From NCBI RefSeq assembly GCF_000771875.1, contig NZ_JPXX01000011.1, forward strand, positions 1-49,576: a DNA stretch of 49,576 nucleotides, read 5' to 3'. Both the position numbers and the translations under genes were made by a program. This document shows positions 22,031 through 31,491 of this stretch, one piece after another. Below the pieces are notes generated by a model. That model was not told where the DNA came from and ran no database searches. It saw only the letters and a list, made by a program, of their open reading frames with translations. Each line of letters starts with the position of its first letter. Positions within the stretch are counted from its first letter, which is position 1. This DNA is from Gallibacterium genomosp. 1. GTDB taxonomy: Bacteria > Pseudomonadota > Gammaproteobacteria > Enterobacterales > Pasteurellaceae.

Positions 22031-23201
22031 AAGCATTTCGTACTTTATATAAACAGAACAAAGCGATGAAAATGAACCCTGAACAGACATAAAATGTATC
22101 GTAATAACTATAAAATCCGCCAATAGTACCTGCCAATGGACCACCTAAAATCCAACTACTTTTAGCACTGTTAGTAAATAATGTTGTTGCTGTACCGAGT
22201 TTTGTTGGCATTAAATCTTGAAAATATGCCATTCCTATTGTAGCAACAATGCCGATTAATCCGGCGTTTAAGCATTGTAATAACAATAATCCCCGGTCGG
22301 AAGTGACAACTAAAAGTGATGGATAAAAAATTACACCGCATAAAATAGCTATCATCATTAAATGTTTTTTATCAATATATTTATTCATCCATCCTGCAAG
22401 CAACATAATTGGAATTTCTAACCCGGCAGCAGTTCCCATTAAAATTCCTGCTAAATTTTCAGGTAAGTGTAATTGATTGGTAATGTAAAGTGGCATATTA
22501 ATTAAATACATACTATTACAGCTAAAAATAATAACTAACACTGCAGAAAGGTAAATGATATCGGTTCGATTCTCTGGAGATGCTTCAATGTTTGTTGGCA
22601 TAGTAATATTTTTTTCTTTGTGGCGAATTTTGGGCAGAAAAAAGCGTCCACAACAAGCACTTAATAAAAATACTGTGGCACCAATTAAAAATAAAAAAGT
22701 GAAACCTGTATTAATTGCTAGCCAAAAAGCGAGAGGAGGCCCGATAATCCAAGCGAGAGAAATTTGTGCACGCATTATTGTCATAAACATAATTGCTTGT
22801 CGTTGTTTGCGGTTGGCGTATTCACGGGCAAAGGCGAAAATTTGTGGATTAGAGGCAGAACCTAATCCAAAAAGTGTTACTGCTAATGTAAGCAACACCC
22901 AATAATTACGACTGAATGCAAAAATAACATATCCGACGGTAGCCATTAAACTGCAACCAAAAATAAGCAAACGCCTATCTTTTATGCGATCTGAAAAATA
23001 GCCAATAATTTGCCCAAGAATAATACTGATAAAAGCATTTACTGCAAAAAAACAGCCTACAGCAAAAGGGGAGACTTGCACCTCTTTTGTTAAAAATAAG
23101 CTCATTACTGGCAATTGAAATGCTGATCCAATACCAGTTAAAAATGCTATTAATAAAAAGGTAAATGTAATTCGCTTTAATGTTGCTTTTGAGTGATTCA
23201 T
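22029..23201 (-). CDS. MFS sugar efflux transporter, SetA/SetB type
   Basis: Inner-membrane major facilitator with about twelve hydrophobic segments in 390 residues. The opening LLIAFLTGIGSAFQLPVMSLFL and the cytoplasmic loop GYFSDRIKDRRLLIFGCS after the second segment, plus an ASNPQIFAFAREYAN segment, resemble the Set family, which exports glucosides, lactose analogues or sugar phosphates' precursors and can relieve sugar-phosphate stress. No clear ribosome-binding site is seen before the ATG. It converges with murA and follows fbaA/pgk on the same strand, but a terminator at 23211-23237 separates it. Substrate is not predictable. Confidence 0.8.
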   Translation of the reverse strand: MNHSKATLKRITFTFLLIAFLTGIGSAFQLPVMSLFLTKEVQVSPFAVGCFFAVNAFISIILGQIIGYFSDRIKDRRLLIFGCSLMATVGYVIFAFSRNYWVLLTLAVTLFGLGSASNPQIFAFAREYANRKQRQAIMFMTIMRAQISLAWIIGPPLAFWLAINTGFTFLFLIGATVFLLSACCGRFFLPKIRHKEKNITMPTNIEASPENRTDIIYLSAVLVIIFSCNSMYLINMPLYITNQLHLPENLAGILMGTAAGLEIPIMLLAGWMNKYIDKKHLMMIAILCGVIFYPSLLVVTSDRGLLLLQCLNAGLIGIVATIGMAYFQDLMPTKLGTATTLFTNSAKSSWILGGPLAGTIGGFYSYYDTFYVCSGFIFIALFCLYKVRNA

Positions 23202-23210
23202 ATGTATAAC

Positions 23211-23237
23211 AAAAAATGCCCCTGAAAATCAGGGGCA
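23211..23237 (-). terminator. fbaA terminator (minus strand)
   Basis: TGCCCCTGA / TCAGGGGCA arms (23217-23225, 23229-23237) with a three-base loop are followed on the minus strand by six T residues (23211-23216). Confidence 0.93.
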
Positions 23238-23289
23238 AAATTTAAGTTGAGGAATATATATAACGTTATTATTTTTATAGCTTATACAC

Positions 23290-24372
23290 TTATAGTACGT
23301 CGCGGCAATTTAAGTCATCAAATGCTTGTTCTAAACGTTTTGACATTGACTCTTCGCCTTTACGTAACCAAACACGTGGATCATAGAATTTTTTGTTCGG
23401 TGCATCAGGACCTTCAGGGTTACCTAATTGACCTTGTAAATAAGCTTCATTTTTCTTGTAATATTCTAAAATACCGTGCCAAGTTGCCCATTGAGTATCT
23501 GTGTCGATATTCATTTTAACTACGCCGTAAGAAACTGCTTCTTGAATTTCAGCGTGGCTTGAACCTGAACCACCGTGGAATACATAAGAAACTGGCTTAT
23601 CTGTGCTTAAACCGTGTTTAGCTTTGATATAGTCCTGACCTTTTTTCAAGATGACCGGAGTTAATTTTACATTACCTGGTTTATATACACCGTGTACATT
23701 ACCGAATGCCGCTGCAATAGTAAAACGAGAGCTGATTTTTGATAATTCAGTGTAAACCAGGTCAATTTCTTCTGGTTTAGAATAAAGATCCATAGGATCA
23801 CGATCAGAGTTGTCAACACCGTCTTCTTCTCCACCGGTAATACCAAGTTCCATTTCAAGGGTCATTCCGATTTTGTCCATACGGGTAAGATATTTTTTGC
23901 AGATTTCGATATTTTCTTCTAATGGTTCTTCTGAAAGGTCTAACATATGAGAAGAGAATAAAGGTTTTCCTGTTTCAGCAAAATGTTTTTCACCAGCTTC
24001 AAGCAATCCATCAATCCACGGAAGTAATTTTTTCGCTGCGTGGTCGGTATGTAGAATAACAGGAACACCATAATGTTCAGCTAATGCGTGAACGTGTTTT
24101 GCACCGGCGATAGCACCAAGCACATCAGCACGTTGTCCTTCAGCTAATTTGATACCTTTACCAGCATAGAATGAAGCACCACCGTTGGAGAATTGAATAA
24201 TTACCGGTGCTTTAACACGAGCAGCAGTTTCTAATACAGCGTTTATAGAATCAGAGTTAACACAGTTTACTGCTGGGATAGCAAAGTTATTTTCTTTGGC
24301 GAAAGCAAAGACTTTTTGTACTTCATCACCAGTTAATACACCAGGTTTTACGAAATCAAAAATTTTAGACAT
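23290..24372 (-). CDS. fbaA: Class II fructose-1,6-bisphosphate aldolase
   Basis: Zinc-dependent glycolytic/gluconeogenic enzyme that splits fructose-1,6-bisphosphate into dihydroxyacetone phosphate and glyceraldehyde-3-phosphate. The 360-residue protein aligns with E. coli FbaA: the catalytic D110 and zinc ligand H111 in HTDHAAKKLLPW, zinc-ligand region MELGITGGEEDG (about 174-185), FGNVHGVYKPGNV with a zinc histidine, and FHGGSGS with another. AGGAAA precedes the ATG. It is 60 bases downstream of pgk, so the pair is probably one transcript, as in E. coli. Confidence 0.97.
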   Translation of the reverse strand: MSKIFDFVKPGVLTGDEVQKVFAFAKENNFAIPAVNCVNSDSINAVLETAARVKAPVIIQFSNGGASFYAGKGIKLAEGQRADVLGAIAGAKHVHALAEHYGVPVILHTDHAAKKLLPWIDGLLEAGEKHFAETGKPLFSSHMLDLSEEPLEENIEICKKYLTRMDKIGMTLEMELGITGGEEDGVDNSDRDPMDLYSKPEEIDLVYTELSKISSRFTIAAAFGNVHGVYKPGNVKLTPVILKKGQDYIKAKHGLSTDKPVSYVFHGGSGSSHAEIQEAVSYGVVKMNIDTDTQWATWHGILEYYKKNEAYLQGQLGNPEGPDAPNKKFYDPRVWLRKGEESMSKRLEQAFDDLNCRDVL

Positions 24373-24397
24373 AGTATTTTCCTATTTTTAGTGAAGA

Positions 24398-24420
24398 AGA
24401 AAGGGGATATCCCCCCTTCT
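24398..24420 (-). repeat. Small GGGGATATCCCC palindrome between pgk and fbaA
   Basis: A GGGG-ATAT-CCCC hairpin (24403-24414) with partly paired AGAA/TTCT flanks lies in the 60-base spacer. It could be an mRNA processing or stability element; there is no T-tract on the minus strand, so it is not a good terminator. Confidence 0.4.
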
Positions 24421-24432
24421 AAAAAACGATAA

Positions 24433-25596
24433 TTAACCTTTTGCTCTTTGTTCAAGAATTTCTACAGCCGGTAATACTTTACCTTCAACAAATTCAAGGA
24501 AAGCACCACCACCAGTGGAAATATAAGAGATTTGATCGGCAATATTGAACATATCAATCGCTGCCAAAGTATCACCACCACCCGCAATGGAAAAGGCATC
24601 ACTTTCGGCAATAGCACGTGCTACGATTTCAGTTCCTTTACGGAAGTTAGGAAATTCAAATACACCTACAGGACCATTCCAAAGGATAGTTTTTGCATTA
24701 CGAATGATTTCTGCAAGTTGTTGTGCGGATTCATCACCTAAATCCATAATTTCTTCATCATCTTGTACTTCTGTTGCTGGTTTTACAGTCGCAGTTGCAG
24801 TTTCAGAGAATTCTTTACCAACGCGAACATCAGTAGCAACAGGGATATTGCAGCTTGCCATTAAGCGTTGTGCTTCAGGGATTAAATCTTTTTCGTAAAG
24901 TGATAACCCGACATTATTACCTTGTGCTGCGATAAAGGTGTTAGAAATACCACCACCGACAACAAGCTGATCTGCGATTTTTGAAAGAGAATCTAACACA
25001 GTTAATTTAGTTGAAACTTTAGAACCACCAACAATTGCTACCATTGGGCGTTGTGGATTTTTCAAAGCTTTACCTAAAGCATCCAATTCATTGGAAAGTA
25101 ACGGACCGGCACAAGCAACAGGGGCGAATTTTGCAACACCGTGAGTAGAGGCCTGTGCACGATGTGCGGTGCCGAAAGCATCCATTACAAATACATCACA
25201 GAGTGCTGCATATTTTTGTGCTAAATCGTCAGCATCTTTCTTTTCACCTTTGTTGAAGCGTACATTTTCTAATACAACCAATTCATTTGGAGCAACTTCA
25301 ACACCATCAAGATAATCTTTTGCCAAACGAACAGGAACATCTAAAAGATTGTTCAAATAGTCAACAACTGGTTGTAATGAAAATTCAGCATTGTATTCAC
25401 CTTCGGTAGGACGACCAAAGTGAGAAGTTACCATTACTTTCGCACCTTGTTCCAATGCTAATTTAATTGTTGGTAATGATGCTTTAATACGTGCATCAGA
25501 GGTGATTTTGCCATCTTTAACAGGAACATTTAAATCCGCACGGATAAGAACACGTTTACCTGCAAGATCGAGATCGGTCATTTTAATTACTGACAT
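24433..25596 (-). CDS. pgk: Phosphoglycerate kinase
   Basis: Reversible ATP-forming step of glycolysis converting 1,3-bisphosphoglycerate to 3-phosphoglycerate. The 387-residue length is that of E. coli Pgk, with the substrate-binding start [18 protein letters not shown] (about 14-31), [13 protein letters not shown], the nucleotide domain [10 protein letters not shown], and the catalytic WNGPVGVFE and GGGDTLAAI near the end. AGAGG precedes the start. A class II CRP-dependent promoter can be drawn upstream (25654-25695). Confidence 0.97.
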   Translation of the reverse strand: MSVIKMTDLDLAGKRVLIRADLNVPVKDGKITSDARIKASLPTIKLALEQGAKVMVTSHFGRPTEGEYNAEFSLQPVVDYLNNLLDVPVRLAKDYLDGVEVAPNELVVLENVRFNKGEKKDADDLAQKYAALCDVFVMDAFGTAHRAQASTHGVAKFAPVACAGPLLSNELDALGKALKNPQRPMVAIVGGSKVSTKLTVLDSLSKIADQLVVGGGISNTFIAAQGNNVGLSLYEKDLIPEAQRLMASCNIPVATDVRVGKEFSETATATVKPATEVQDDEEIMDLGDESAQQLAEIIRNAKTILWNGPVGVFEFPNFRKGTEIVARAIAESDAFSIAGGGDTLAAIDMFNIADQISYISTGGGAFLEFVEGKVLPAVEILEQRAKG

Positions 25597-25653
25597 TTTA
25601 AGCCCTCTTATAAAGTTAAATAGGAGTGATTTCTGAATTCAAATAGTGCGATT

Positions 25654-25695
25654 ATTATAACAGCTCATTGTGATAAAAGTGTGGGTTAGATCAAA
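25654..25695 (-). promoter_or_regulatory. Putative CRP class II promoter of pgk-fbaA
   Basis: On the minus strand an extended -10 TGT-TATAAT occupies 25662-25654. The sequence TGTGG-GTTAGA-TCAAA (25680-25695) matches the CRP half-sites at eight of ten positions; its centre lies about 41 bases from the predicted start (near 25646), the class II spacing. No good -35 is visible, which fits an activator-dependent promoter. Confidence 0.55.
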
Positions 25696-25806
25696 ATTAT
25701 TTGAGTAATATTTGATTTATTTTTATGAATAAAATAAATCGCTTAAAAAGCGGTTATAAAAATATAGATGAACGGTGTACAATAACTAATTTTTGAACGA
25801 AAGTGA

Positions 25807-26088
<282 letters not shown>

Positions 26089-26258
26089 TTTATAAAAATT
26101 CTAAAAAAAAACTAATTTTTTAAATAAATTCTAATTAAATTATCTCAAATACAATAATGTTTTTGCTAAATTTGTTATTTATTGAATAATACACAGCATT
26201 AAAGTGTAATGCTTTGTATTATGTGTGTATGGGATAAAAAGAAGAAAGAGAATCTATT

Positions 26259-27251
26259 ATGAAAAAGTCATTTATTTTACAACAACAAGAGATTAGTTTT
26301 GTTAAAAACACTTTTACTGAAAAATTAGCGGAGCATTTAGGGCTGGTTGAGGTGCAAGGGCCGATCCTTAGCCAAGTGGGGAACGGTATTCAGGATAACC
26401 TTTCCGGAAAAGAAAAAGCGGTACAGGTTAAAGTAAAACAGATCGAGGGTGAAGTTTTTGAAGTTGTTCACTCATTAGCGAAATGGAAACGCCATACATT
26501 AGGTCGTTTTGACTTTAAACCGGGTGAGGGGCTATTTGTACATATGAAAGCGTTGCGTCCGGATGAAGATTCTTTAGATCGCACTCACTCTGTTTATGTT
26601 GATCAATGGGACTGGGAGCGTGTTATTCCGGAAGGATTACGGACATTAGATTACTTAAAAGATACTGTCCGTTCAATTTATCGTGCAATCCGCGAAACTG
26701 AAGCCTTAGTAGAAAAACATTTCCATATTGCTACCACTTTACCAAAAGAGATTACTTTTGTTCATACTGAAGATCTTGTGCAGCGTTATCCGCGGATGAC
26801 AGATAAACAACGTGAGAATGCGATTTGCAAAGAATATGGTGCAGTATTTTTAATCGGTATCGGCGGAAAATTGTCTGATGGCAAACCACACGATGTGCGT
26901 GCGCCGGATTATGATGACTGGACAACCGTGTCAGAAGGCGATTACAAAGGCTTAAACGGTGATATTTTAGTTTGGAATGAAGAATTAGGCTCTGCGTTTG
27001 AACTCTCTTCAATGGGGATTCGTGTGGATGAAACGGCATTACGTCGCCAGTTGGCGATTACAGGTGACGAAGATCGTTTAAGATTCTCTTGGCACCAGGA
27101 TTTAATTAATGGGAAATTACCGCAAACAATTGGTGGCGGTATCGGTCAATCTCGTATGGTAATGTTTTTATTGCACAAAAAGCATATTGGTGAAGTGCAA
27201 TCAAGTGTATGGCCACAACAGGTCTTCGAGGAATTTGAAAATATTCTTTAA
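26259..27251 (+). CDS. asnA: Aspartate-ammonia ligase (asparagine synthetase A)
   Basis: Makes asparagine from aspartate, ammonia and ATP, releasing AMP; related to class II aminoacyl-tRNA synthetases. The 330-residue length is that of E. coli AsnA, with [19 protein letters not shown] at about 30-48, [13 protein letters not shown] near 72-84 and the ATP-binding [14 protein letters not shown] near the end. The upstream ribosome-binding site is weak (AAAGAGAA). An asnC regulator is not adjacent on either side, unlike E. coli. Confidence 0.96.
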   Translation: MKKSFILQQQEISFVKNTFTEKLAEHLGLVEVQGPILSQVGNGIQDNLSGKEKAVQVKVKQIEGEVFEVVHSLAKWKRHTLGRFDFKPGEGLFVHMKALRPDEDSLDRTHSVYVDQWDWERVIPEGLRTLDYLKDTVRSIYRAIRETEALVEKHFHIATTLPKEITFVHTEDLVQRYPRMTDKQRENAICKEYGAVFLIGIGGKLSDGKPHDVRAPDYDDWTTVSEGDYKGLNGDILVWNEELGSAFELSSMGIRVDETALRRQLAITGDEDRLRFSWHQDLINGKLPQTIGGGIGQSRMVMFLLHKKHIGEVQSSVWPQQVFEEFENIL

Positions 27252-27279
27252 TGTATAATTATTGAAAAAGAAGAATAAT

Positions 27280-27317
27280 GAGGAAACAGAGTATGAATTT
27301 GTTTCCTCTTATTTTTT
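27280..27317 (+). terminator. asnA terminator
   Basis: GAGGAAAC (27280-27287) and GTTTCCTC (27301-27308) pair perfectly around a 13-base loop, followed by TTATTTTTT. It overlaps the end of the convergent ABC gene. Confidence 0.85.
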
Positions 27318-29073
27318 ATATCAAATTTAGGTTTAGGCATTGTCGGTGAAATTGTTGTAATGTGTTTCTATGTCCGATACTTATAATGATTGCCTGTGGC
27401 AGTTGTTGTTTGATGAGTGAATAAAGGGAATGCTCTGTTGGCTCATCCAGTGCAGATGTAGATTCATCTAGAAAAATTACTGTCGGTTTGCTGAGTAAAA
27501 TTCGTATAAAAGCAATACGTTGTAATTCACCAGGTGAGAGAATTGCTTGCCAATCAAGTTCCCGATGTAAATGAGTTAAATATTTGTCCATCTTACATTG
27601 TTTCATTGCTGTGCATACTTGCTCCACTGATGTTTGAATATTTGGATAACAGATGGCTTGATAAAGTGTACCTTGTGGCAGATAGGGGCGTTGTGGTAAG
27701 AATAGTTTTTCTCCTGAGACGGGAATTTCTATTTCTCCTAATGTTTCAAAAGGATAGATGCCGGCAATTGCTTTTAATAAACTGGTTTTTCCTGTTCCGG
27801 ATGCACCTTTAATCAATAAAGAATCACCGATATTTAATGTTATATTGATATTTTTAAGAAAAATTTCTCCATAACTATTTTTTAAACCGAAGTTTGTTAA
27901 TTTAAGTTGATTGCTATAGGTAATAGGATAAAAAGGATAATGTGCTTCCAATTGTTCTAATTTACTGAAAAAACCAACTAAACGATTTAACCTTGCTTGA
28001 TATAATGTAAATTCTTCATAAAAGAGGCGAAAAAATGAGAGCGCTCTCATTAAGCGATTAAAAGCTTGTACTGTTTGATGCATATCTCCTAAGGTTACTT
28101 GACCAGCAAAAAAACGAGGAGCCTGTAGCATTAGAGGTAAAAGTTTGGCTGTTTCCGATACGCCGGTATTAAAGCCATCTAATCCCAACATTTTTAAAAC
28201 AATGCGCCAACGATTCCGGATAATTTGTTGGAATTTCTGTTTTAGTAAATTGTGTTCTCTTTTTTCTCCTTGGTAGAAGGCAATGCTTTCTGCGTGATCT
28301 CTTAAACGAATAAGAGAATAACGATAGTTTCCTTGTAGTTTTTCCTTGTTAAAGTTTAATTTTACTAATGGTAATCCGATCCAAACGGAAATGGCAGTGG
28401 CGACAAGAATAAAAAGGTAAATAAAGAAGACAACACCTTTAGGTATTTCTAAACCGAATAGTACTAATAAACCGGAAAGTCCCCATAAAATAATAGTAAA
28501 TTCTATGGTGGATATAATGGAGTTAATTGTACCTCGTACTAGATCAATTGTAGAGGTAACAAAATCTCTAGCATCCTGTTCTATTCGTTGGTCAATATTG
28601 TCGGGCAAGTCTGATTCATACTTAAGACGATAATAGTTTTTATGGGATAGCCAACGTTCAAGCATTGAGGCATTCAGTTTTTCTAGCCAACGAATTTCAA
28701 ATATCTGTCGGATGAGATTGTTAACAATAGAACGAAGAATATTAATAAAAACTAACAGGGCATTGATTGAAGCAAAAAACCAGAAGGCTTGAGCCTGTTT
28801 ATTTTGAAGAGAACTATATAAACCATTGTAAAAAAAGCTATTTAGTACACTGATTCGTACCTCTAGTAGGATAAAAGAAATAAGTACAATCAGCATAAAA
28901 ATGATTTTATAGTGATTCGAATTTTTAATGCAATCTTGATTTATCAAATAAAATTTTTTGCCAAATGAAGTATATCTTAGGATTAGGGAAAGAAAGAATA
29001 ATCCTAGACAAACCCAAAATAACGCATTGATTAACCAAGATAAACTTGTATTTAATTCGGTTTGCCAATTCAT
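27316..29073 (-). CDS. YddA/SbmA-BacA-like fused ABC transporter
   Basis: Inner-membrane ABC half-transporter with the permease domain first and the ATPase after. The 585 residues have about six hydrophobic segments (1-340) in the SbmA/BacA-like membrane family, then Walker A GASGTGKT (423-430), signature LSPGE (512-516, for LSGGQ), Walker B VIFLDE (532-537) and H-loop histidine (568). It resembles E. coli YddA and H. influenzae HI1467; relatives include vitamin B12 or peptide importers built on an exporter-type fold. It is 47 bases after the TonB receptor on the same strand, so both are likely one Fur-controlled transcript. The cargo is unknown. Confidence 0.85.
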   Translation of the reverse strand: MNWQTELNTSLSWLINALFWVCLGLFFLSLILRYTSFGKKFYLINQDCIKNSNHYKIIFMLIVLISFILLEVRISVLNSFFYNGLYSSLQNKQAQAFWFFASINALLVFINILRSIVNNLIRQIFEIRWLEKLNASMLERWLSHKNYYRLKYESDLPDNIDQRIEQDARDFVTSTIDLVRGTINSIISTIEFTIILWGLSGLLVLFGLEIPKGVVFFIYLFILVATAISVWIGLPLVKLNFNKEKLQGNYRYSLIRLRDHAESIAFYQGEKREHNLLKQKFQQIIRNRWRIVLKMLGLDGFNTGVSETAKLLPLMLQAPRFFAGQVTLGDMHQTVQAFNRLMRALSFFRLFYEEFTLYQARLNRLVGFFSKLEQLEAHYPFYPITYSNQLKLTNFGLKNSYGEIFLKNINITLNIGDSLLIKGASGTGKTSLLKAIAGIYPFETLGEIEIPVSGEKLFLPQRPYLPQGTLYQAICYPNIQTSVEQVCTAMKQCKMDKYLTHLHRELDWQAILSPGELQRIAFIRILLSKPTVIFLDESTSALDEPTEHSLYSLIKQQLPQAIIISIGHRNTLQQFHRQCLNLNLI

Positions 29074-29120
29074 TTTTTGATGTGCCCTTCCTCTTCAGAA
29101 AGGGCTTTACTCTGTATCAA

Positions 29121-31271
29121 TTAGAAAGAAAGTTCAATATTTGCCCAATATGTTCTCGGCATACCAAGCACGGCGAAGCTTCGATCATACCGACCACGTT
29201 GAACTTGCCAATAATGTTTGTTGAATAGATTTTCAACACCTAATTTAAGGATAAATTGTTGCTGTTGAAGTTTGAAAGCATATTTAGCACCTATATCAAC
29301 AGTAGTATAGGATGGGAATTTATATTTTTTGGCGTAATCTTGGTAAGATGAGCTGTAATATTGGAGCGCACTATTAAGAGTTAAACCCTGAATAAATGGT
29401 GTATCCCATTCAATACCGGCTTTAGCGATAATGCGTGGGCTGGCGACTTGAGTTCCATCAATAATCTGCCCTGCCCAGTTGGCATAATCGAGCAATTCAC
29501 CTTTGTTATAACTGATACCTAAATTGGAGCGTAAGTAACCATTCAACAGATTGGCATAAAGATTAAATTCAATGCCGCGATTGCGTTCTTTTCCTTGTTG
29601 TTCTCCAGCTTTACGCTGATAGTTATTAGCTGCTTTACTAGTAATTGTTCCCGGTCGCGAGAGTTGATAAATACTGAGTGTGGTGGTGTATTGTTCTCCC
29701 CAATTTTTACGTATACCTAATTCAATCTGTTTACTGACTAGTGGTTTGGACATTACTCCGTCTTCATCAACTGCACCAGGTTCAAGATCTTCCAAGTAAT
29801 TAGCATACCAAATTAAGTTGGAAGTAGGTTGGTAGGCAAGTGTTAACATCGGACTAAAGCGGTGATTGTCTGCTTTAGTACCGCTTTGATAGTCGGTTTG
29901 TTTGATCCATTGGTATCGTCCGCCTACTGTTAAACGTAGTTCATCCTCAAAAAAACCTAATGTATCAGCGAAAGCGATGCTGTGTGCTTGAACTTTTTCA
30001 TTCGTAGATTGGACTAAAGCTTTATATGTTGGTGAATTTGGGAACACAGGATTATAAAGATTAATATTTCTGAATGTTTTATCTTTTTTGTAGTCAATCA
30101 CTGGACTTTGTTTGAAATCCCGAGTCCGGATAACACTATCCCAAGCGATATTCCAATTATGGCTGATTGAATGAGTATTGAAATCACCGTGTAATTTTAG
30201 GTTAGCACTGGTAGTGTTAATTTTATAATCCATTGCCCGCATTGATTGAATATTATAAGTTTGCGGATCAGTCATTCTGATTTGTCCAAAAGCACCGTAG
30301 TATTTTGATGCCATATGTCCAATACCGCCTGAGAGCATCATTTGATATGGTAGATCATATTCAAATGTTGCCATTACCGTTTGATCTTCAGTTGTTTGAC
30401 CTGACCAATGAGGAATTAAATTAATTGCTCCATCAGGGGCAGTGGCTAACGCAAAATCAAGATCTTGAATATCCTGTATACGTGCACGTCCGCCTTTAGT
30501 CGCTCTTTTGGTATACATATAATCAATTGCAGCGTGTAATTTATCTCCTTGATAATCAGCACCTATAGCGATCTCTTTGTTTCGTTCACTAAACTGTTCT
30601 CGCGTTGTATCTCCATCACGATATAGTCCGCTAATTCGTATGCCCCATTGATTATTATTGCCGAAACGGCGACCAAAATCGAAATAAGGTTGTGTCCGAT
30701 CTTGGCTATACCACCTCATTCCTAAGATATTGATTGGTGTGTCTGTTGCTCGTTTTGTTTGAATATTGACTGAAGCGCCGGAAGAACCTTCCGGATCCAT
30801 CCCAACGGTAGCAGTAGACGCGCCTTTGATTAATTGTGCCGAGGCGACAGCAGAGAGAGGGGAATTGTAGCTGGAGTATAAACCGGCGAGTCCATTAACG
30901 CTGAATTGGCGGGCATCGAGTTGTAAGCCTCTGACGTAAATTCCACTGAGGGTGTTGGTTTCACCACCAAAATTCATCACAGAAGCATCCATTTTAGCAA
31001 TTGCATCAACAATATTGCGAGCTTCCGTCTGTTCAATTGCTTGTTGATTGTAATTGACGACTGAAATTGGCGCGGTAAATGCAGTTTGTTGTCCCAACAG
31101 GCTAAGATTAACATCCGATTTGAGTTTATTTGTTGCTTTATAGCGTTCCAATTCTGTTATTACTTCGACTTGTTCTAATGTATCATCATCAGAAAAATCT
31201 GAATTAGCATTCACGTAGAGAGAAAAGGATAATGATATTGAAATATAAAAGAAAATTTTCTTTGCTTTCAT
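29121..31271 (-). CDS. TonB-dependent outer-membrane receptor
   Basis: Outer-membrane, energy-coupled receptor for a siderophore-like or other scarce ligand. The start at 31271 (MKAKKIFFYISISL) is chosen because GGAAG lies eight bases upstream; an ATG 33 bases earlier lacks one. The 716 residues contain a signal peptide (cleaved after VNA, about residue 22), a TonB-box-like EQVEVIT, a plug domain (about 40-165, with ARNIVDAIAKM and IYVRGLQLDARQ) and a beta-barrel ending in phenylalanine (NIELSF). The nearest named relatives are siderophore receptors and H. influenzae HI1466, there disrupted but intact here. A Fur box lies 80 bases upstream, indicating iron control. Confidence 0.88.
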   Translation of the reverse strand: MKAKKIFFYISISLSFSLYVNANSDFSDDDTLEQVEVITELERYKATNKLKSDVNLSLLGQQTAFTAPISVVNYNQQAIEQTEARNIVDAIAKMDASVMNFGGETNTLSGIYVRGLQLDARQFSVNGLAGLYSSYNSPLSAVASAQLIKGASTATVGMDPEGSSGASVNIQTKRATDTPINILGMRWYSQDRTQPYFDFGRRFGNNNQWGIRISGLYRDGDTTREQFSERNKEIAIGADYQGDKLHAAIDYMYTKRATKGGRARIQDIQDLDFALATAPDGAINLIPHWSGQTTEDQTVMATFEYDLPYQMMLSGGIGHMASKYYGAFGQIRMTDPQTYNIQSMRAMDYKINTTSANLKLHGDFNTHSISHNWNIAWDSVIRTRDFKQSPVIDYKKDKTFRNINLYNPVFPNSPTYKALVQSTNEKVQAHSIAFADTLGFFEDELRLTVGGRYQWIKQTDYQSGTKADNHRFSPMLTLAYQPTSNLIWYANYLEDLEPGAVDEDGVMSKPLVSKQIELGIRKNWGEQYTTTLSIYQLSRPGTITSKAANNYQRKAGEQQGKERNRGIEFNLYANLLNGYLRSNLGISYNKGELLDYANWAGQIIDGTQVASPRIIAKAGIEWDTPFIQGLTLNSALQYYSSSYQDYAKKYKFPSYTTVDIGAKYAFKLQQQQFILKLGVENLFNKHYWQVQRGRYDRSFAVLGMPRTYWANIELSF

Positions 31272-31349
31272 AAAATTACTTCCGAAATGGTGATAAATAA
31301 ACAAGATGAAGAAATTGGAGGCGAAGTATAACGAAAAGAAAAATACAAT

Positions 31350-31368
31350 ACTAATGATAATAATTCTT
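31350..31368. promoter_or_regulatory. Fur box upstream of the TonB receptor
   Basis: ACTAATGATAATAATTCTT agrees with the 19-bp Fur consensus at 14 positions, including an unbroken 10-base core (TAATGATAAT). It lies about 80 bases from the receptor start codon, so the receptor and ABC genes are probably repressed by iron-loaded Fur. Confidence 0.7.
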
Positions 31369-31491
31369 ATTTGTTTGAGGTTCTGATTTTTTGACCTGAA
31401 TTCAAAAAAAGTGGTTTTCTAGTATAAATTTTTATTGCCTTGTGTTAATTTTGAAACGCTTTTTTATTTTTCACAACAAAAGGAATTTACG

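Noticed and set aside
25669-25684. TGTGA-TAAAAG-TGTGG as a CRP site at pgk
   Set aside because: The second half is TGTGG rather than TCACA, so it is not a palindrome; the overlapping site at 25680-25695 fits better.
25737-25755. AATCGCTT-AAA-AAGCGGTT hairpin before yfhL as a terminator
   Set aside because: It lies between divergent genes with no transcript to end and no T-tract; the AAGCGGT part only resembles an uptake core.
31435-31491. TTG start extending eda by 19 residues
   Set aside because: The extension is unlike Eda, and the ATG at 31492 has a good ribosome-binding site.
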